Assembly: GCA_016201275.1 (NCBI GenBank)
Contig: JACQDB010000133.1
Coordinates: forward strand, 56,187 to 120,186
Origin: Acidobacteriota bacterium
GTDB lineage: Bacteria; Acidobacteriota; Blastocatellia; UBA7656
Length of the DNA stretch: 64,000 bases
Reading direction: 5' to 3'
Shown here: positions 37,667 to 46,394 of the stretch, in pieces
How the letters are laid out: every line of letters begins with the position of its first letter
Position numbering within the stretch: the first letter of the stretch is position 1
The notes under the pieces: model-generated
The model's database searches: none
Seen by the model: the letters and a program-made list of their open reading frames with translations, nothing else
Told to the model about the DNA's origin: nothing
Program-made: the position numbers and the translations under genes

Positions 37667-38700
37667 TAATTCAAGACGGTTTTGATAATACGCAAAGCGG
37701 TTTCGCAATCTTCGCGGCTCACGTCTTTGTGCGTCACCATACGCATCTCTCTGGGGCTGATGCCGTTGGCCAGCACGCCCAAGGCTTTCAACTTCGCAGA
37801 CAACTCCGCAGTGCCGACGCCGGTTTGCGAAATATCGAAAACCAGTATATTGGTCGGCACTTTTTCGGGGTCAATCTGCACGCCGGGAATCGCCGCCAGC
37901 CCTCGCGCCAGCCCTTGCGCGTTGGCGTGGTCTTCGGCTAAACGCCCAGTCATCTTTTCCAAGGCGATGATTCCGGCAGCGGCAATCACGCCGACTTGGC
38001 GCATAGAGCCGCCGAACATTCGACGCACCGCCAGCGCGCGATCAATAAATTCCCGCGTTCCAGCAATCAGCGAACCGATGGGCGCACCCAAGCCTTTCGA
38101 TAAACAGAACATCAACGAATCCACAGGCCGCGCCAAATCTTTCGCCTCGCAACCAAGCGCCGTCGCCGCGTTGAAGATGCGCGCTCCATCCAAATGCACA
38201 GGCAATCCCAAGGCGTGCGATTGTTCACAAATCTCTTCAAGACGTGCCAGCGGCATCACCGCGCCGCCTGCCATGTTGTGCGAGTTTTCCAACGTCACCA
38301 GTCCGGTCTGCGCGACATAATAAGCGGAGCGCGGACGAATCGCTGCTTCAATCATCGGCCAGTCGAGTATGCCGTCTTCACCGCGCACAGGTCTTGCCAG
38401 CACGCCGCTGACCGCTGCCATCGCGCCCATTTCATAATTAAAAATATGACTGCGCTCTTCGGTGATGACCTCTTGACCGATCTGCGTGTGCAGACGCAAA
38501 CAGACTTGATTGCCCATCGTCCCCGAAGGCACAAAGAGCGCCGCTTCTTTGCCAAGCATGGCGGCGGCAAGTTCCTGCAGGTGATTCACCGTAGGGTCTT
38601 CCAGATAAACATCGTCGCCAACTTCAGCGCGCCGCATGGCTTCGCGCATCTCTTCGGTCGGCTTGGTCACGGTATCGCTACGAAGGTCTATGATGTTCAT
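37666..38700 (-). CDS. ltaE: low-specificity L-threonine aldolase
   Basis: A 344-residue PLP enzyme. The ATG at 38700 ([20 protein letters not shown]) is preferred: AGGAAAG lies just before it and the family starts exactly there. [19 protein letters not shown] and [16 protein letters not shown] are typical; the PLP lysine lies in [17 protein letters not shown] (~200). It cleaves threonine to glycine and acetaldehyde. A small ORF overlaps its stop. It is 263 bp from the VWA gene that precedes it on the same strand. Confidence 0.94.
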   Translation of the reverse strand: MNIIDLRSDTVTKPTEEMREAMRRAEVGDDVYLEDPTVNHLQELAAAMLGKEAALFVPSGTMGNQVCLRLHTQIGQEVITEERSHIFNYEMGAMAAVSGVLARPVRGEDGILDWPMIEAAIRPRSAYYVAQTGLVTLENSHNMAGGAVMPLARLEEICEQSHALGLPVHLDGARIFNAATALGCEAKDLARPVDSLMFCLSKGLGAPIGSLIAGTREFIDRALAVRRMFGGSMRQVGVIAAAGIIALEKMTGRLAEDHANAQGLARGLAAIPGVQIDPEKVPTNILVFDISQTGVGTAELSAKLKALGVLANGISPREMRMVTHKDVSREDCETALRIIKTVLN

Positions 38701-38782
38701 GCTTTCCTCGAATGATGTATTGTAAACCGGCGGCAATCATAGCATATCAAGCAGGCGTAAACAGAGCCGTTGTATCGTCCAA

Positions 38783-38815
38783 GGGGCTGGCGAAAGTTCA
38801 AGGCTCGCCGGCCCC
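38783..38815. repeat. GC-rich hairpin between the VWA and aldolase genes
   Basis: Arms GGGGCTGGCGA (38783-38793) and TCGCCGGCCCC (38805-38815) pair with one G-T-type mismatch over 11 bases and an 11-base loop. There is no T-run on the minus strand after it, so terminator function is only possible. Confidence 0.55.
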
Positions 38816-38963
38816 ATATCAAAGCCCAGCGAATTTTTCGGATATGGCAGATCGTTGCAAATCATCCGTCCTTATTGGCTCAATGCGTCTAATCCGCTGG
38901 GCCTTCAAACCACGCCATCAGCACATTGATTTTTCGCAAGCTGACCGTGCCACAGGGCTTTGT

Positions 38964-40139
38964 TTATTGCTTAGTGCCGACGGCTTCTGGTTGCAGATTC
39001 GCATAGACGCCGCGCCGTGTACGGATTTTAATTTCTGGGCGGGTGACGAAAACTTTCACGGTGTGAAAAATTTTATCGTTACTTTTGCGGTCGGTCGAAT
39101 ACGCGACAATGAATTCCGTGCCGATCTCTGCGACTACCTGACTGGCCAACATCGCGGCGGTCAACGGTCGCTCTTGCACTTCCACATACTCCGGCTTCGC
39201 GGTCTTGGCGGCTGTCGTTTCAATGCGCTTGTCCGCATCCCAAACCAGGCCGCCGGTCTCTTCGGCCAAGCCTTTGAGAGTCAATTCGGCGGCTTCCAGT
39301 TGATGCACATAATTGCGTATCGGGTCGTAGCGTTTCTTCACTTTGGGGTCGAGCATTTCATACCAAGAGAGTTTATGAAAAACCCGCTCGCGCAAGTCTT
39401 TGATAATCACGCGATTTTGATTGACCACATAAACCGTAGCTCTGGCGCGATGCAAGGCGGCGAGCGCCTCGGTAAACCCTGTTTGATTGAACGAGTCCAC
39501 GCCATCGGACAACAAGACCACCGCTCGTCGCCCCGTCACCTTAGGCAAAATCTCTTGCGCCGCATATTTTACACAGCGATAAAAATCGGCTCGGATGCCC
39601 GGTTTTACTTTGCTTTTCAAGGCCGCGCCAACGGCATTTTTATCGGTCGTCCAATCGGCAATCAAATCAATCCGGTCGGCGTAAGTGAGAACCGCAGCGC
39701 GGTCTTCTTGGCCTAAAGCCTTGACCATGTGAAAAGCGATGGCGCTATTGATACTGGTGTCTTTGCGGAAATTCGGCTCGCCGCTCAGGTCCACGATAAA
39801 CAGTACATTGGCAGGCAAACGCAACACCGCAGTAATCGGTTGAGGCTTGCCGTCTTCGGCAACTATGAAGTCTTTTTTATCCAGATAGGTCGGCACTTTG
39901 CCATCGTGGTTGCGAACGCTCACCGGCAACAAGACTTCATCGGTGCGTAATTTTACGGTATCGTCTTGGTCATCAGTTTGTGGACGCCCAGCAGTGGCGT
40001 TGGGCTTGACGTTGGGTACGCGCCCACTCTGCGCCTGCACGCAATGGCTGAAGGCGATAGCCAAGACGAGGGTAAAGGCGGTCTTGAATCTTGCGGCAAA
40101 AGGTAGGGGCTTGCGGAATTCAACTTGGCGATTTCTCAT
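38964..40139 (-). CDS. VWFA-related Acidobacterial-type VWA protein
   Basis: A 391-residue exported protein. The ATG at 40139 (MRNRQVEFRKPLPFAARFKT) starts 8 bases after hemW's stop; a TTG at 40151 overlapping that stop is an alternative. A signal segment follows (FTLVLAIAFSHCVQAQ). The N-terminal beta domain contains VLLPVSVRNHDGKVPTYLDK and DFIVAEDGKPQPI, the hallmark of the acidobacterial VWFA-related family. The VWA domain holds VLFIVDLSGEPNF, DRAAVLTYADRID and AVVLLSDGVDS. The MIDAS loop reads DLSGE instead of DxSxS, so metal binding may be altered. Function is unknown. Confidence 0.85.
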   Translation of the reverse strand: MRNRQVEFRKPLPFAARFKTAFTLVLAIAFSHCVQAQSGRVPNVKPNATAGRPQTDDQDDTVKLRTDEVLLPVSVRNHDGKVPTYLDKKDFIVAEDGKPQPITAVLRLPANVLFIVDLSGEPNFRKDTSINSAIAFHMVKALGQEDRAAVLTYADRIDLIADWTTDKNAVGAALKSKVKPGIRADFYRCVKYAAQEILPKVTGRRAVVLLSDGVDSFNQTGFTEALAALHRARATVYVVNQNRVIIKDLRERVFHKLSWYEMLDPKVKKRYDPIRNYVHQLEAAELTLKGLAEETGGLVWDADKRIETTAAKTAKPEYVEVQERPLTAAMLASQVVAEIGTEFIVAYSTDRKSNDKIFHTVKVFVTRPEIKIRTRRGVYANLQPEAVGTKQ

Positions 40140-40147
40140 AACTATTC

Positions 40148-41317
40148 TCAAACAAAAATCATGAACACTTCATTAGATAACAGGCGGCCTCTGGCGGTCA
40201 GGCGCAAACGACCCGCTTCGATGGTGATTAATTCGGCGTCGGCTGAACGCTCAAGTTCCGCGCCGTAGGTAGCCAAAATGTCCATGCCATATTCATCACG
40301 AAACGCTGCAAGGTCTATGCCTTCGGTCAGACGCAAGGCCATGAAAATGGCTTCTGTAGCCCGTTCCGTGTCATCAAGTCGGCGGCGTTCATGGATCGCC
40401 TGACCTTGCGCGGCGACCTGTTCCACATAAGTTTCCGTTGGTAAAGTATTCACCCAACGCATCCGTCCATCATAAGAATGCGCTCCACATCCCATGCCAT
40501 AGAACGGCGTGTCTGACCAATATTTCAAATTATGTTTCGAGCGCAGAGATTTTTTCGGCGCACGGGAAGCAAGCGCGAAATTGGAAATCTCGTACTGTTC
40601 GTATCCGGCTTCGGCAGTAGCCGCGCACATCATCTCGTACAGTTGCGCCGCCAAGTCGTCGTCGGGCTGCGGCCTCTGTCCACGTTTGATTTGGCTGAAG
40701 AGTTGCGTGCCTTCTTTCACCTCCAAAAGGTAAAGCGACAGATGTTCAGGGCGTAGCAACAGCGCTTCATGCAGATTGTATTGCCAGTTGGTTTTGGTTT
40801 GTTGCGGCAAACCGGCGATCAAATCCAAGCTGATGTTTTGAAAACCGGCAGCGCGCAAAGCGGCTATGGTCTGTAGGGCTTGCTGGCTGTCATGGGTGCG
40901 GCTCAAGGCAATCAGTTCGCTATCAAGAAACGATTGAATGCCAACGCTGGCGCGATTGATACCGGCAGCGAGCCAAGCGGTCAGTTTCTGTGGCGACAGC
41001 GTTGCCGGGTTGATTTCAATGGTGATTTCCGCATCCGCTGTCACCTGGAAATGGCGGCGACAGGCGGCCAGAATGGTCGCCAGTTGTTCGGCTTCGACTA
41101 TGGAAGGCGTGCCGCCGCCAAAATAGATCGTGTCAATCGGCAACAAAGATGATTCTTCTTTTGCCAGCCTCTGCCCCCAGTAGTGAATCTCTGCGGCGAC
41201 AGCCTGGCAATAGCGCGCCGCTAAACCTTCAACAAAGTCTGTGGTGTTGAAATTGCAGTAGGTACATTTGCGCGCGCAAAACGGTATATGAATGTAGAGA
41301 CCGGCGATTTTGTTCAC
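40148..41317 (-). CDS. hemW: HemW-type radical SAM protein (coproporphyrinogen III oxidase-like)
   Basis: About 389 residues if started at the GTG at 41317 (VNKIAGLYIHIPFCARKCTY); no in-frame ATG lies near. The cluster motif CxxxCxxC is at residues 14, 18 and 21 (C14-ARK-C18-TY-C21). YFGGGTPSIVEAEQL and ISLDLIAGLPQQT follow, and the C-terminal HemW domain (MGCGAHSYDGRMRWVN) is present. The extra Cys of true HemN is not visible, so a heme chaperone rather than an oxidase is likely. It starts opposite the plus-strand epimerase and is followed closely by the VWA gene. Confidence 0.88.
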   Translation of the reverse strand: MNKIAGLYIHIPFCARKCTYCNFNTTDFVEGLAARYCQAVAAEIHYWGQRLAKEESSLLPIDTIYFGGGTPSIVEAEQLATILAACRRHFQVTADAEITIEINPATLSPQKLTAWLAAGINRASVGIQSFLDSELIALSRTHDSQQALQTIAALRAAGFQNISLDLIAGLPQQTKTNWQYNLHEALLLRPEHLSLYLLEVKEGTQLFSQIKRGQRPQPDDDLAAQLYEMMCAATAEAGYEQYEISNFALASRAPKKSLRSKHNLKYWSDTPFYGMGCGAHSYDGRMRWVNTLPTETYVEQVAAQGQAIHERRRLDDTERATEAIFMALRLTEGIDLAAFRDEYGMDILATYGAELERSADAELITIEAGRLRLTARGRLLSNEVFMIFV

Positions 41318-41461
41318 CGAAAAAGTATAGCAGCTTTCTGGATTGTTCCGGTAAATTCGGTTATCCTTCCCCGTCGTTTTGAGTACCTGTTTCCAAGCCA
41401 TAATAAAACCCGCGCAATCGCCAGGCTCCGCTGCTCGGAGGGTTGCGTGGTTGGAGTCATC

Positions 41462-42424
41462 ATGAGTTTTATCGAAAAATTGCCCGGTCAGAGAGTCGTA
41501 GTTACCGGCGGCGCGGGGTTTGTCGGTTCCAATATCGTGCGCCGCCTCTTGAAGGAAGGCGCTACGGTTATCGTCCTCGATGATTTTTATACCGGCGATG
41601 AATCGAATCTGCCGAAGGACAACGCGAAGCTCGAAGTCATCAAAGGCAGCGTCACCGATTTTGACTTGACCCGCGATGTCGTCAAGGGCGCAGCGGTGGT
41701 TTTTCACGAAGCAGCGCGCAACATCATCGTTTCGACGCGCAATCCCCGCGAAGATTATGAAGTCAATATCGGCGGCACTTTGAATGTGTTGTTGGCGGTG
41801 CGCGAATGCCGAGTGCCGCGTATGGTCTATGCGTCGTCAGCTTCGGTGTATGGCAATCCGCGTTATCTGCCGATCAATGAAGACGACTCGACCAATATGC
41901 TTAGTCCGTATGCGGTGTCGAAATTCGCCGGAGAAAATTATTGCAAGGCGTTTTATGAAAGCTACGGCTTATCCACGGCGATGGTGCGTTATTCCAATGT
42001 CTATGGTCCGGCGCAAAGACCAGACAATCCGTATTGCGGCGTGATCGCCAAGTTTTTCGAGACCGCGATGGCTGGCCAAGCGCCGCGCATACACGGGGAT
42101 GGCGAACAGACTCGCGATTTCACTTACATTGATGATGTGGTGGACGCGACCTTGCTGGCAGGCTTTTCGCCAAAGGCCGAAGGGCAGGTTTACAATGTCG
42201 GCACAGGCCGCGAAACTTCAGTCAATCAACTGGCGCGTATGATTATTCAAATCACCGGCACGGCAGTTGAGCCGGAATATGTAGATCGCCGCGACATAGA
42301 CAACATCCGCCGCCGTGTCGTCAACATAGAAAAGATTCGCCGCGAATTGCGCTGGTCGCCCTCGGTAATCATTGAAAAAGGTTTGCAGTACACCTATCAA
42401 TGGTTGCAGGAAACTTTATCTTGA
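41462..42424 (+). CDS. NAD-dependent epimerase/dehydratase (extended SDR)
   Basis: A 320-residue protein from the ATG at 41462 (MSFIEKLPGQRVVVTGGAGF). Rossmann motif TGGAGFVGSNIVRRLL at ~15-30, catalytic YxxxK in SPYAVSKFAGENY (~150), RYSNVYGPAQRPDNPY (~172) and GDGEQTRDFTYIDDVVDATL (~205). It is UDP-glucose 4-epimerase-like and probably acts on a nucleotide sugar. The GT2 gene starts 13 bp downstream, so the pair is an operon for sugar activation and transfer. Promoters for this gene and hemW share the 144-bp divergent gap. Confidence 0.9.
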   Translation: MSFIEKLPGQRVVVTGGAGFVGSNIVRRLLKEGATVIVLDDFYTGDESNLPKDNAKLEVIKGSVTDFDLTRDVVKGAAVVFHEAARNIIVSTRNPREDYEVNIGGTLNVLLAVRECRVPRMVYASSASVYGNPRYLPINEDDSTNMLSPYAVSKFAGENYCKAFYESYGLSTAMVRYSNVYGPAQRPDNPYCGVIAKFFETAMAGQAPRIHGDGEQTRDFTYIDDVVDATLLAGFSPKAEGQVYNVGTGRETSVNQLARMIIQITGTAVEPEYVDRRDIDNIRRRVVNIEKIRRELRWSPSVIIEKGLQYTYQWLQETLS

Positions 42425-42437
42425 AAGCGATTTTGTC

Positions 42438-43214
42438 ATGACCTCGCCAGTGAAAGTTCAAATCGAGAAACCCTTTGTGCAGACCGAAGCCAAGCCGCAA
42501 CCTCGCGTGCTGTGCATCGCTCCGGCGTGGAACGAAGGCGAGCGCATCAAGCGCGTCGTCGAAGCCGTGCCACAGGATTGCGTAGAGACCACCGTAGTCG
42601 TTGATGATGGATCAGTGGACAGCACCAGCGCCTATGCAGAAGCGGCGGGCGCGTTGGTGCTGGGCGACGGTAATAATCACGGGGTCGGCGCAGCGATTCG
42701 ACGCGGCATAGATTACGCGATGACCAACGGCTATGACATCGTGGTGGTGGTTTCGGGCGGCGGCAAGACCCCGCCCGAACAGATACCGCGATTGCTTGCA
42801 CCGATTTTGCAAGGCGAAGCGGAATTGGTGCAGGGGTCGCGTTACAAAGCTGGCGGCGAATTCCTGCGTATGCCTTGGCGACGCAAGTTCGGCACACGCG
42901 GCTATACCTTGCTGTTTTCGCTGTTTTGTGGACGACGAGTGACCGATGCTTCAAGCGGTTTTCGCGCCATTAAACTTTCGTTGTTTGAAGACCAACGAAT
43001 TAATCTCTGGCAGGACTGGCTCGACCGTTATGAACTGGAACCGTATCTGTTGTTCAAGGCGCTGCGCTTGCGTCACCAAGTCGTAGAGGTTCCGGTCACC
43101 ATAGAATACCCGCAAGAAGATGACGGCATCGCCTACACCAAAATGCGTGCGCTGGTGGACTGGTGGAAAATTTTTCGCCCGATTCTCTTTTTAGGTTTGG
43201 GCCTCAAGAAATAA
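42438..43214 (+). CDS. glycosyltransferase family 2 (DPM1/dolichol-phosphate-mannose-synthase-like)
   Basis: A 258-residue protein from the ATG at 42438 (MTSPVKVQIEKPFVQTEAKP). The GT-A fold motifs are CIAPAWNEGERIKRVVEAVP (~28), VVDDGSVDSTSAYAEAAG (~56) and GNNHGVGAAIRRGIDYA. The usual metal DxD in VMDADGQ-type enzymes reads VVVSGGGKTPPEQIPRL here, so the loop is changed. VQGSRYKAGGEF and SGFRAIKLSLFED follow. It presumably transfers a sugar to a lipid or surface carrier. No membrane anchor beyond a weak C-terminal segment. It is the second gene of the epimerase pair. Confidence 0.85.
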   Translation: MTSPVKVQIEKPFVQTEAKPQPRVLCIAPAWNEGERIKRVVEAVPQDCVETTVVVDDGSVDSTSAYAEAAGALVLGDGNNHGVGAAIRRGIDYAMTNGYDIVVVVSGGGKTPPEQIPRLLAPILQGEAELVQGSRYKAGGEFLRMPWRRKFGTRGYTLLFSLFCGRRVTDASSGFRAIKLSLFEDQRINLWQDWLDRYELEPYLLFKALRLRHQVVEVPVTIEYPQEDDGIAYTKMRALVDWWKIFRPILFLGLGLKK

Positions 43215-43236
43215 GCAGCGCGGACAAACCAACATC

Positions 43237-43283
43237 AACGAGGTGGCAAAAGGTTAGTGAGGTCTAGCCTTTTCCACCTCGTT
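43237..43283. terminator. bidirectional terminator-like hairpin
   Basis: Arms 43237-43253 (AACGAGGTGGCAAAAGG) and 43268-43283 pair over 16 bases with a single bulged C; the loop is 14 bases. A/T runs are inside the stem. It sits between convergent genes (GT2 on plus, BACON protein on minus), where a shared terminator is expected. Confidence 0.65.
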
Positions 43284-43398
43284 CGCGTTTACGCTTGAAC
43301 GCGATGCCCTCTTGATCTTTTCCGTAGCGCTTACCTGAGCAGAACGCCTGCGGCGGGCGGTTGGAAGTTGGCCTTGCCACGCCCTTCAGGAAATGTGG

Positions 43399-45204
43399 CT
43401 ACGGTCTGGTGAAGCGAAATTCCGGCGATAAGGTGCCGTCGGGGTTCTCGACCTGTAACACCACCGAGAAGCCTTTGGGGATGAGTTTGCCGGATTTCAC
43501 TGCAATCAAGATCGCATCCGGGCTTTGTTCATCATTGCGAACTTTTTTCTGCCGCACTCCATCCATCAACAAGGATGCCCCGACTGCGAAATTTTCGCCG
43601 CTGATAATCAAACTCTTGCCCTGCACCACAGCGCCCAAGATTCGGGGAGTTCGCGCATTGCCATCTTGCGTGACGGTAAACAAAGAGCCAGCGATGGTGA
43701 AGGTGCCGGAGCGCGGATTGGGACTGGTGTTGGCGGCCACCACATAGTTGAACGCGCCATTGCCGCTGCCGCTGCTGCCGGAAAGTATGGTGATCCAGTT
43801 CGGCACACCGCTGACCGTCCACGCACAGTTGTTGCTCGAGGTGTTTACGGCTACGACTCCGTTGCCACCATTGATGCCGAAGGACTGACTCAAGGGGTTG
43901 AGGGTATAAACACAGGCAGAAGTGGTCGGAGCAAGGCGCGCTCGAATCCCATAATTCCCCGCCAGATCAGGCACCGCGCTGTCATGAAAAATAAAGGTTC
44001 GGCCATCGGTGGTCGAATAGTACGAACGCCCACGCGAAGGCAACGTCCGATCCAGCGCAATCGGAAAAACATTGACCGGATTGCTGATAAAAAACCCCAC
44101 CACAAAATCACCTGAATTTATGGTGACATCGGGAACATCATAGACATTGAATTGTCCCAGTGCCTGAATACTGGTCGGGGTAATCTGAAAACTGGTGTTA
44201 TTGATGTTGGCATCGCCATCGCTATTGTTGCCCACCAGAATAGTAATCGGCGCACCGATAGAAGGCGCACCGCCCACATTGCGGAAAAAGATTGCTACTT
44301 CGGCAAGGGTGGCCGGATAGCGAGTCGGCGTCAAGCGATTGACCACATACAGCGGTCCCGGATCAGTTCGCCCGATGGAATCTTCAAACGAGCCATCATC
44401 AACAATCAAATCCAGAGCGCTGCCGCCCTCGCTTGCAGCGCCTTGATTCACTGTAAACGCCTGCTGCGCGATGGTAAGCGTTTGCGACCTCGGCGTGAAA
44501 CTCAGATTCGGCGAGACCACATAATTGAACGTGCCGTTGCCGCTGCCACTGCTGCCGGAAGTGATGGTTATCCAACCCGGCACCTGACCAACAGACCAAG
44601 CGCATAAGTTGAGCGAGGTGATAACATTGACGCTGCCCGAACCACCATTCGCCGTGAAATCCTGGCTTGTTGGCGAAAGTTGATAGGTACAAGACAGGGG
44701 GACGGTTGCCGTCACCGTAAAATTGGCGGCTCCGGGACCGCAATTGGAAACCACTACAAAATAGGTTCCGGACTGAAGGGCGGGGAAACTGGCAGAGTTG
44801 ACGGTGAGGCTTTCGGTGCCGGTTAAGGACTCCGACCGGAAGTCGGCCACGACCGTGCCATCCTGTATCGTTGCCGGTTGTCCAAAGCGGATAAACAGAT
44901 CAACATCCTGATTGCCGTTGAGGTCAACTTTTAATTCTGACGCCCCGTTCGGCACCGCTATGGTGTATTGCGTATCGCTCAACACACAGGTATTGGGATT
45001 CGGAGTGGGCAATGACCCGTTCACCGGCACCCCGGAGGTCAAAGCAACCAGTCCGTTGGAAACGATATCGCGGCGTTGAACCTGGCCGATGAACCGACTA
45101 GCAGCGCTGACAGCGCGGACGTTAGAGCGGCTGGTCAAGGGCGAATCCGTAGCGACTAAAAATATCGTCAAAGCGGTTATGGCAAGTAAAATTTTTCTCA
45201 ACAT
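43399..45204 (-). CDS. secreted BACON-domain protein with PPC and IPT-like domains
   Basis: A 601-residue protein from the ATG at 45204 with AGGAG at 5 bases before it and a signal peptide (MLRKILLAITALTIFLVA). Residues ~85-175 look like a bacterial pre-peptidase (PPC) domain (ASELKVDLNGNQDVDLFIRF). Two BACON domains follow, at ~178-260 and ~425-510, each with the phrase WITI(T/L)SGSSGSGNG and Cys-Ala-Trp. Between them lies a beta-rich segment (LDLIVDDGSFEDSIGR). The C-terminus (~515-600, GKSLIISGENFAVGASLLMD) resembles an IPT/TIG fold. Such proteins usually bind carbohydrate or surface components outside the cell. It stands alone and is convergent with the GT2 gene. Confidence 0.82.
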   Translation of the reverse strand: MLRKILLAITALTIFLVATDSPLTSRSNVRAVSAASRFIGQVQRRDIVSNGLVALTSGVPVNGSLPTPNPNTCVLSDTQYTIAVPNGASELKVDLNGNQDVDLFIRFGQPATIQDGTVVADFRSESLTGTESLTVNSASFPALQSGTYFVVVSNCGPGAANFTVTATVPLSCTYQLSPTSQDFTANGGSGSVNVITSLNLCAWSVGQVPGWITITSGSSGSGNGTFNYVVSPNLSFTPRSQTLTIAQQAFTVNQGAASEGGSALDLIVDDGSFEDSIGRTDPGPLYVVNRLTPTRYPATLAEVAIFFRNVGGAPSIGAPITILVGNNSDGDANINNTSFQITPTSIQALGQFNVYDVPDVTINSGDFVVGFFISNPVNVFPIALDRTLPSRGRSYYSTTDGRTFIFHDSAVPDLAGNYGIRARLAPTTSACVYTLNPLSQSFGINGGNGVVAVNTSSNNCAWTVSGVPNWITILSGSSGSGNGAFNYVVAANTSPNPRSGTFTIAGSLFTVTQDGNARTPRILGAVVQGKSLIISGENFAVGASLLMDGVRQKKVRNDEQSPDAILIAVKSGKLIPKGFSVVLQVENPDGTLSPEFRFTRP

Positions 45205-45537
45205 GGGGGCTCCTCTCACAGACGCACGAGGCGCAATGATTCAACTGTTTCAAGGTGACAGGTGGCGGCGTTCGGAAGTGGTTTTCAACCCAATGGCAAC
45301 AAGAGTAGAGGGGAAAGAGAAGATCACGCAGCGCTTCCCCGGCCAACCTGTTGAGCGGCGTAGCCGACTCTTTATAACAATTTTCTTGTGGCCATGTAGC
45401 GAATTTCACTTGCCCACGACCACAACACTTGGTTGAGCGGCGGTCTCCGACTCTCTCAACCAATCGCACACCTCTGCAACCCGCTATAAGTTACGCCCAC
45501 GAAAAGAAGTGGTGATCGGACGACACCACAACGAGTT
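45205..45537. other. 333-bp gap with a GGTTGAG hairpin
   Basis: No gene seen. The hairpin at 45431-45461 (arms GGTTGAG and CTCAACC with an inner GTC/GAC pair) is another unit of the family at 21788; a degraded copy (GTTGAGCGGCGTAGCCGACT) starts near 45351. The region lies between the end of the sigma-like gene and the start of the BACON gene. Confidence 0.55.
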
Positions 45538-46194
45538 TTATTTTACGGTCTTGTATCCGGTTTTCCGCAACCAGCGCTTCAAGCGAATTTTCAATCTATC
45601 CTTGTGTTTCTTTACCATGTTGATTTGGGCTTGCCGGTCTAACGCCTCAATCTCAAGCACGGTCACATAAGATTCGGTTTCTCGTACACGGTTCAAAATC
45701 AATTCGATCAGCAGGCGATCTGTCGGCTCTGCCATCTGCATGAATTCCGCTTCTGCCAGCGCCACCGATTGCTCAAGCAGAAGGCTTTCAGGGGTCTGCG
45801 CGACGACTGCCCCTCTCACTTCATATTCCGACAACGAGGTATGAAGTTCGACAAATTTTTTCTGCTTCTCTAAAAAATTCATCAAATCGCCGCAGGCATC
45901 CATATACAGGTAGGCAATCAAACTACTGCGCTCAGGGGCAAAGGCGGCGGGCGAATCCATATACCTCAGCAGCGCATCAATGGCAAAACTTGCGGCCAGG
46001 TGCGGGTCTTTCACTTGATAAAACCGCCGCTGTAGAGCGCTCGCCAGCGGCGGCAAAAAGACCTCGCAGAGTTCTTCGCTGACCCATAGGTCTTGCCCCG
46101 CACTCAAGCGCCGATGGAAATTTTCGCCCAACGCTTTCAACTCTTTATTCCACCCCGCAGCGATAGGCAGAGAACGCCTGGATAGAACTTTCAC
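45538..46194 (-). CDS. sigma-70-like protein (divergent region 2/4 candidate)
   Basis: A 218-residue protein started at the GTG at 46194 (VKVLSRRSLPIAAGWNKELK), because AGGAGG lies 8 bases before it; the longer frame begins with a poor TTG. The stretch HLAASFAIDALLRYMDSPAA ... SSLIAYLYMDACGDLMNFLE resembles sigma region 2, and the end NMVKKHKDRLKIRLKRWL resembles the tail of region 4. A clear -35-recognition helix-turn-helix is not obvious, so identity is tentative. It is divergent from the winged-helix membrane protein gene, with 200 bp between the starts. Confidence 0.5.
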   Translation of the reverse strand: MKVLSRRSLPIAAGWNKELKALGENFHRRLSAGQDLWVSEELCEVFLPPLASALQRRFYQVKDPHLAASFAIDALLRYMDSPAAFAPERSSLIAYLYMDACGDLMNFLEKQKKFVELHTSLSEYEVRGAVVAQTPESLLLEQSVALAEAEFMQMAEPTDRLLIELILNRVRETESYVTVLEIEALDRQAQINMVKKHKDRLKIRLKRWLRKTGYKTVK

Positions 46195-46394
46195 AAACGG
46201 TTCCTCCTGAAAAATTTTCCCGCTAAGGTTTTTTGCTGACCGCCGGGTTATGCTAGACTGGTCGCTTAAAATTAACTGCTTGAACAATCAGATTCATCAA
46301 TCGCCGACCGGCGCTTTTACTTTACGCCAGAAAGCTTCCCTAGGGGTTTTAGGAAAACATTAAGAAAAGCTTAGGCCAGATTTGAAGGAGCGAT

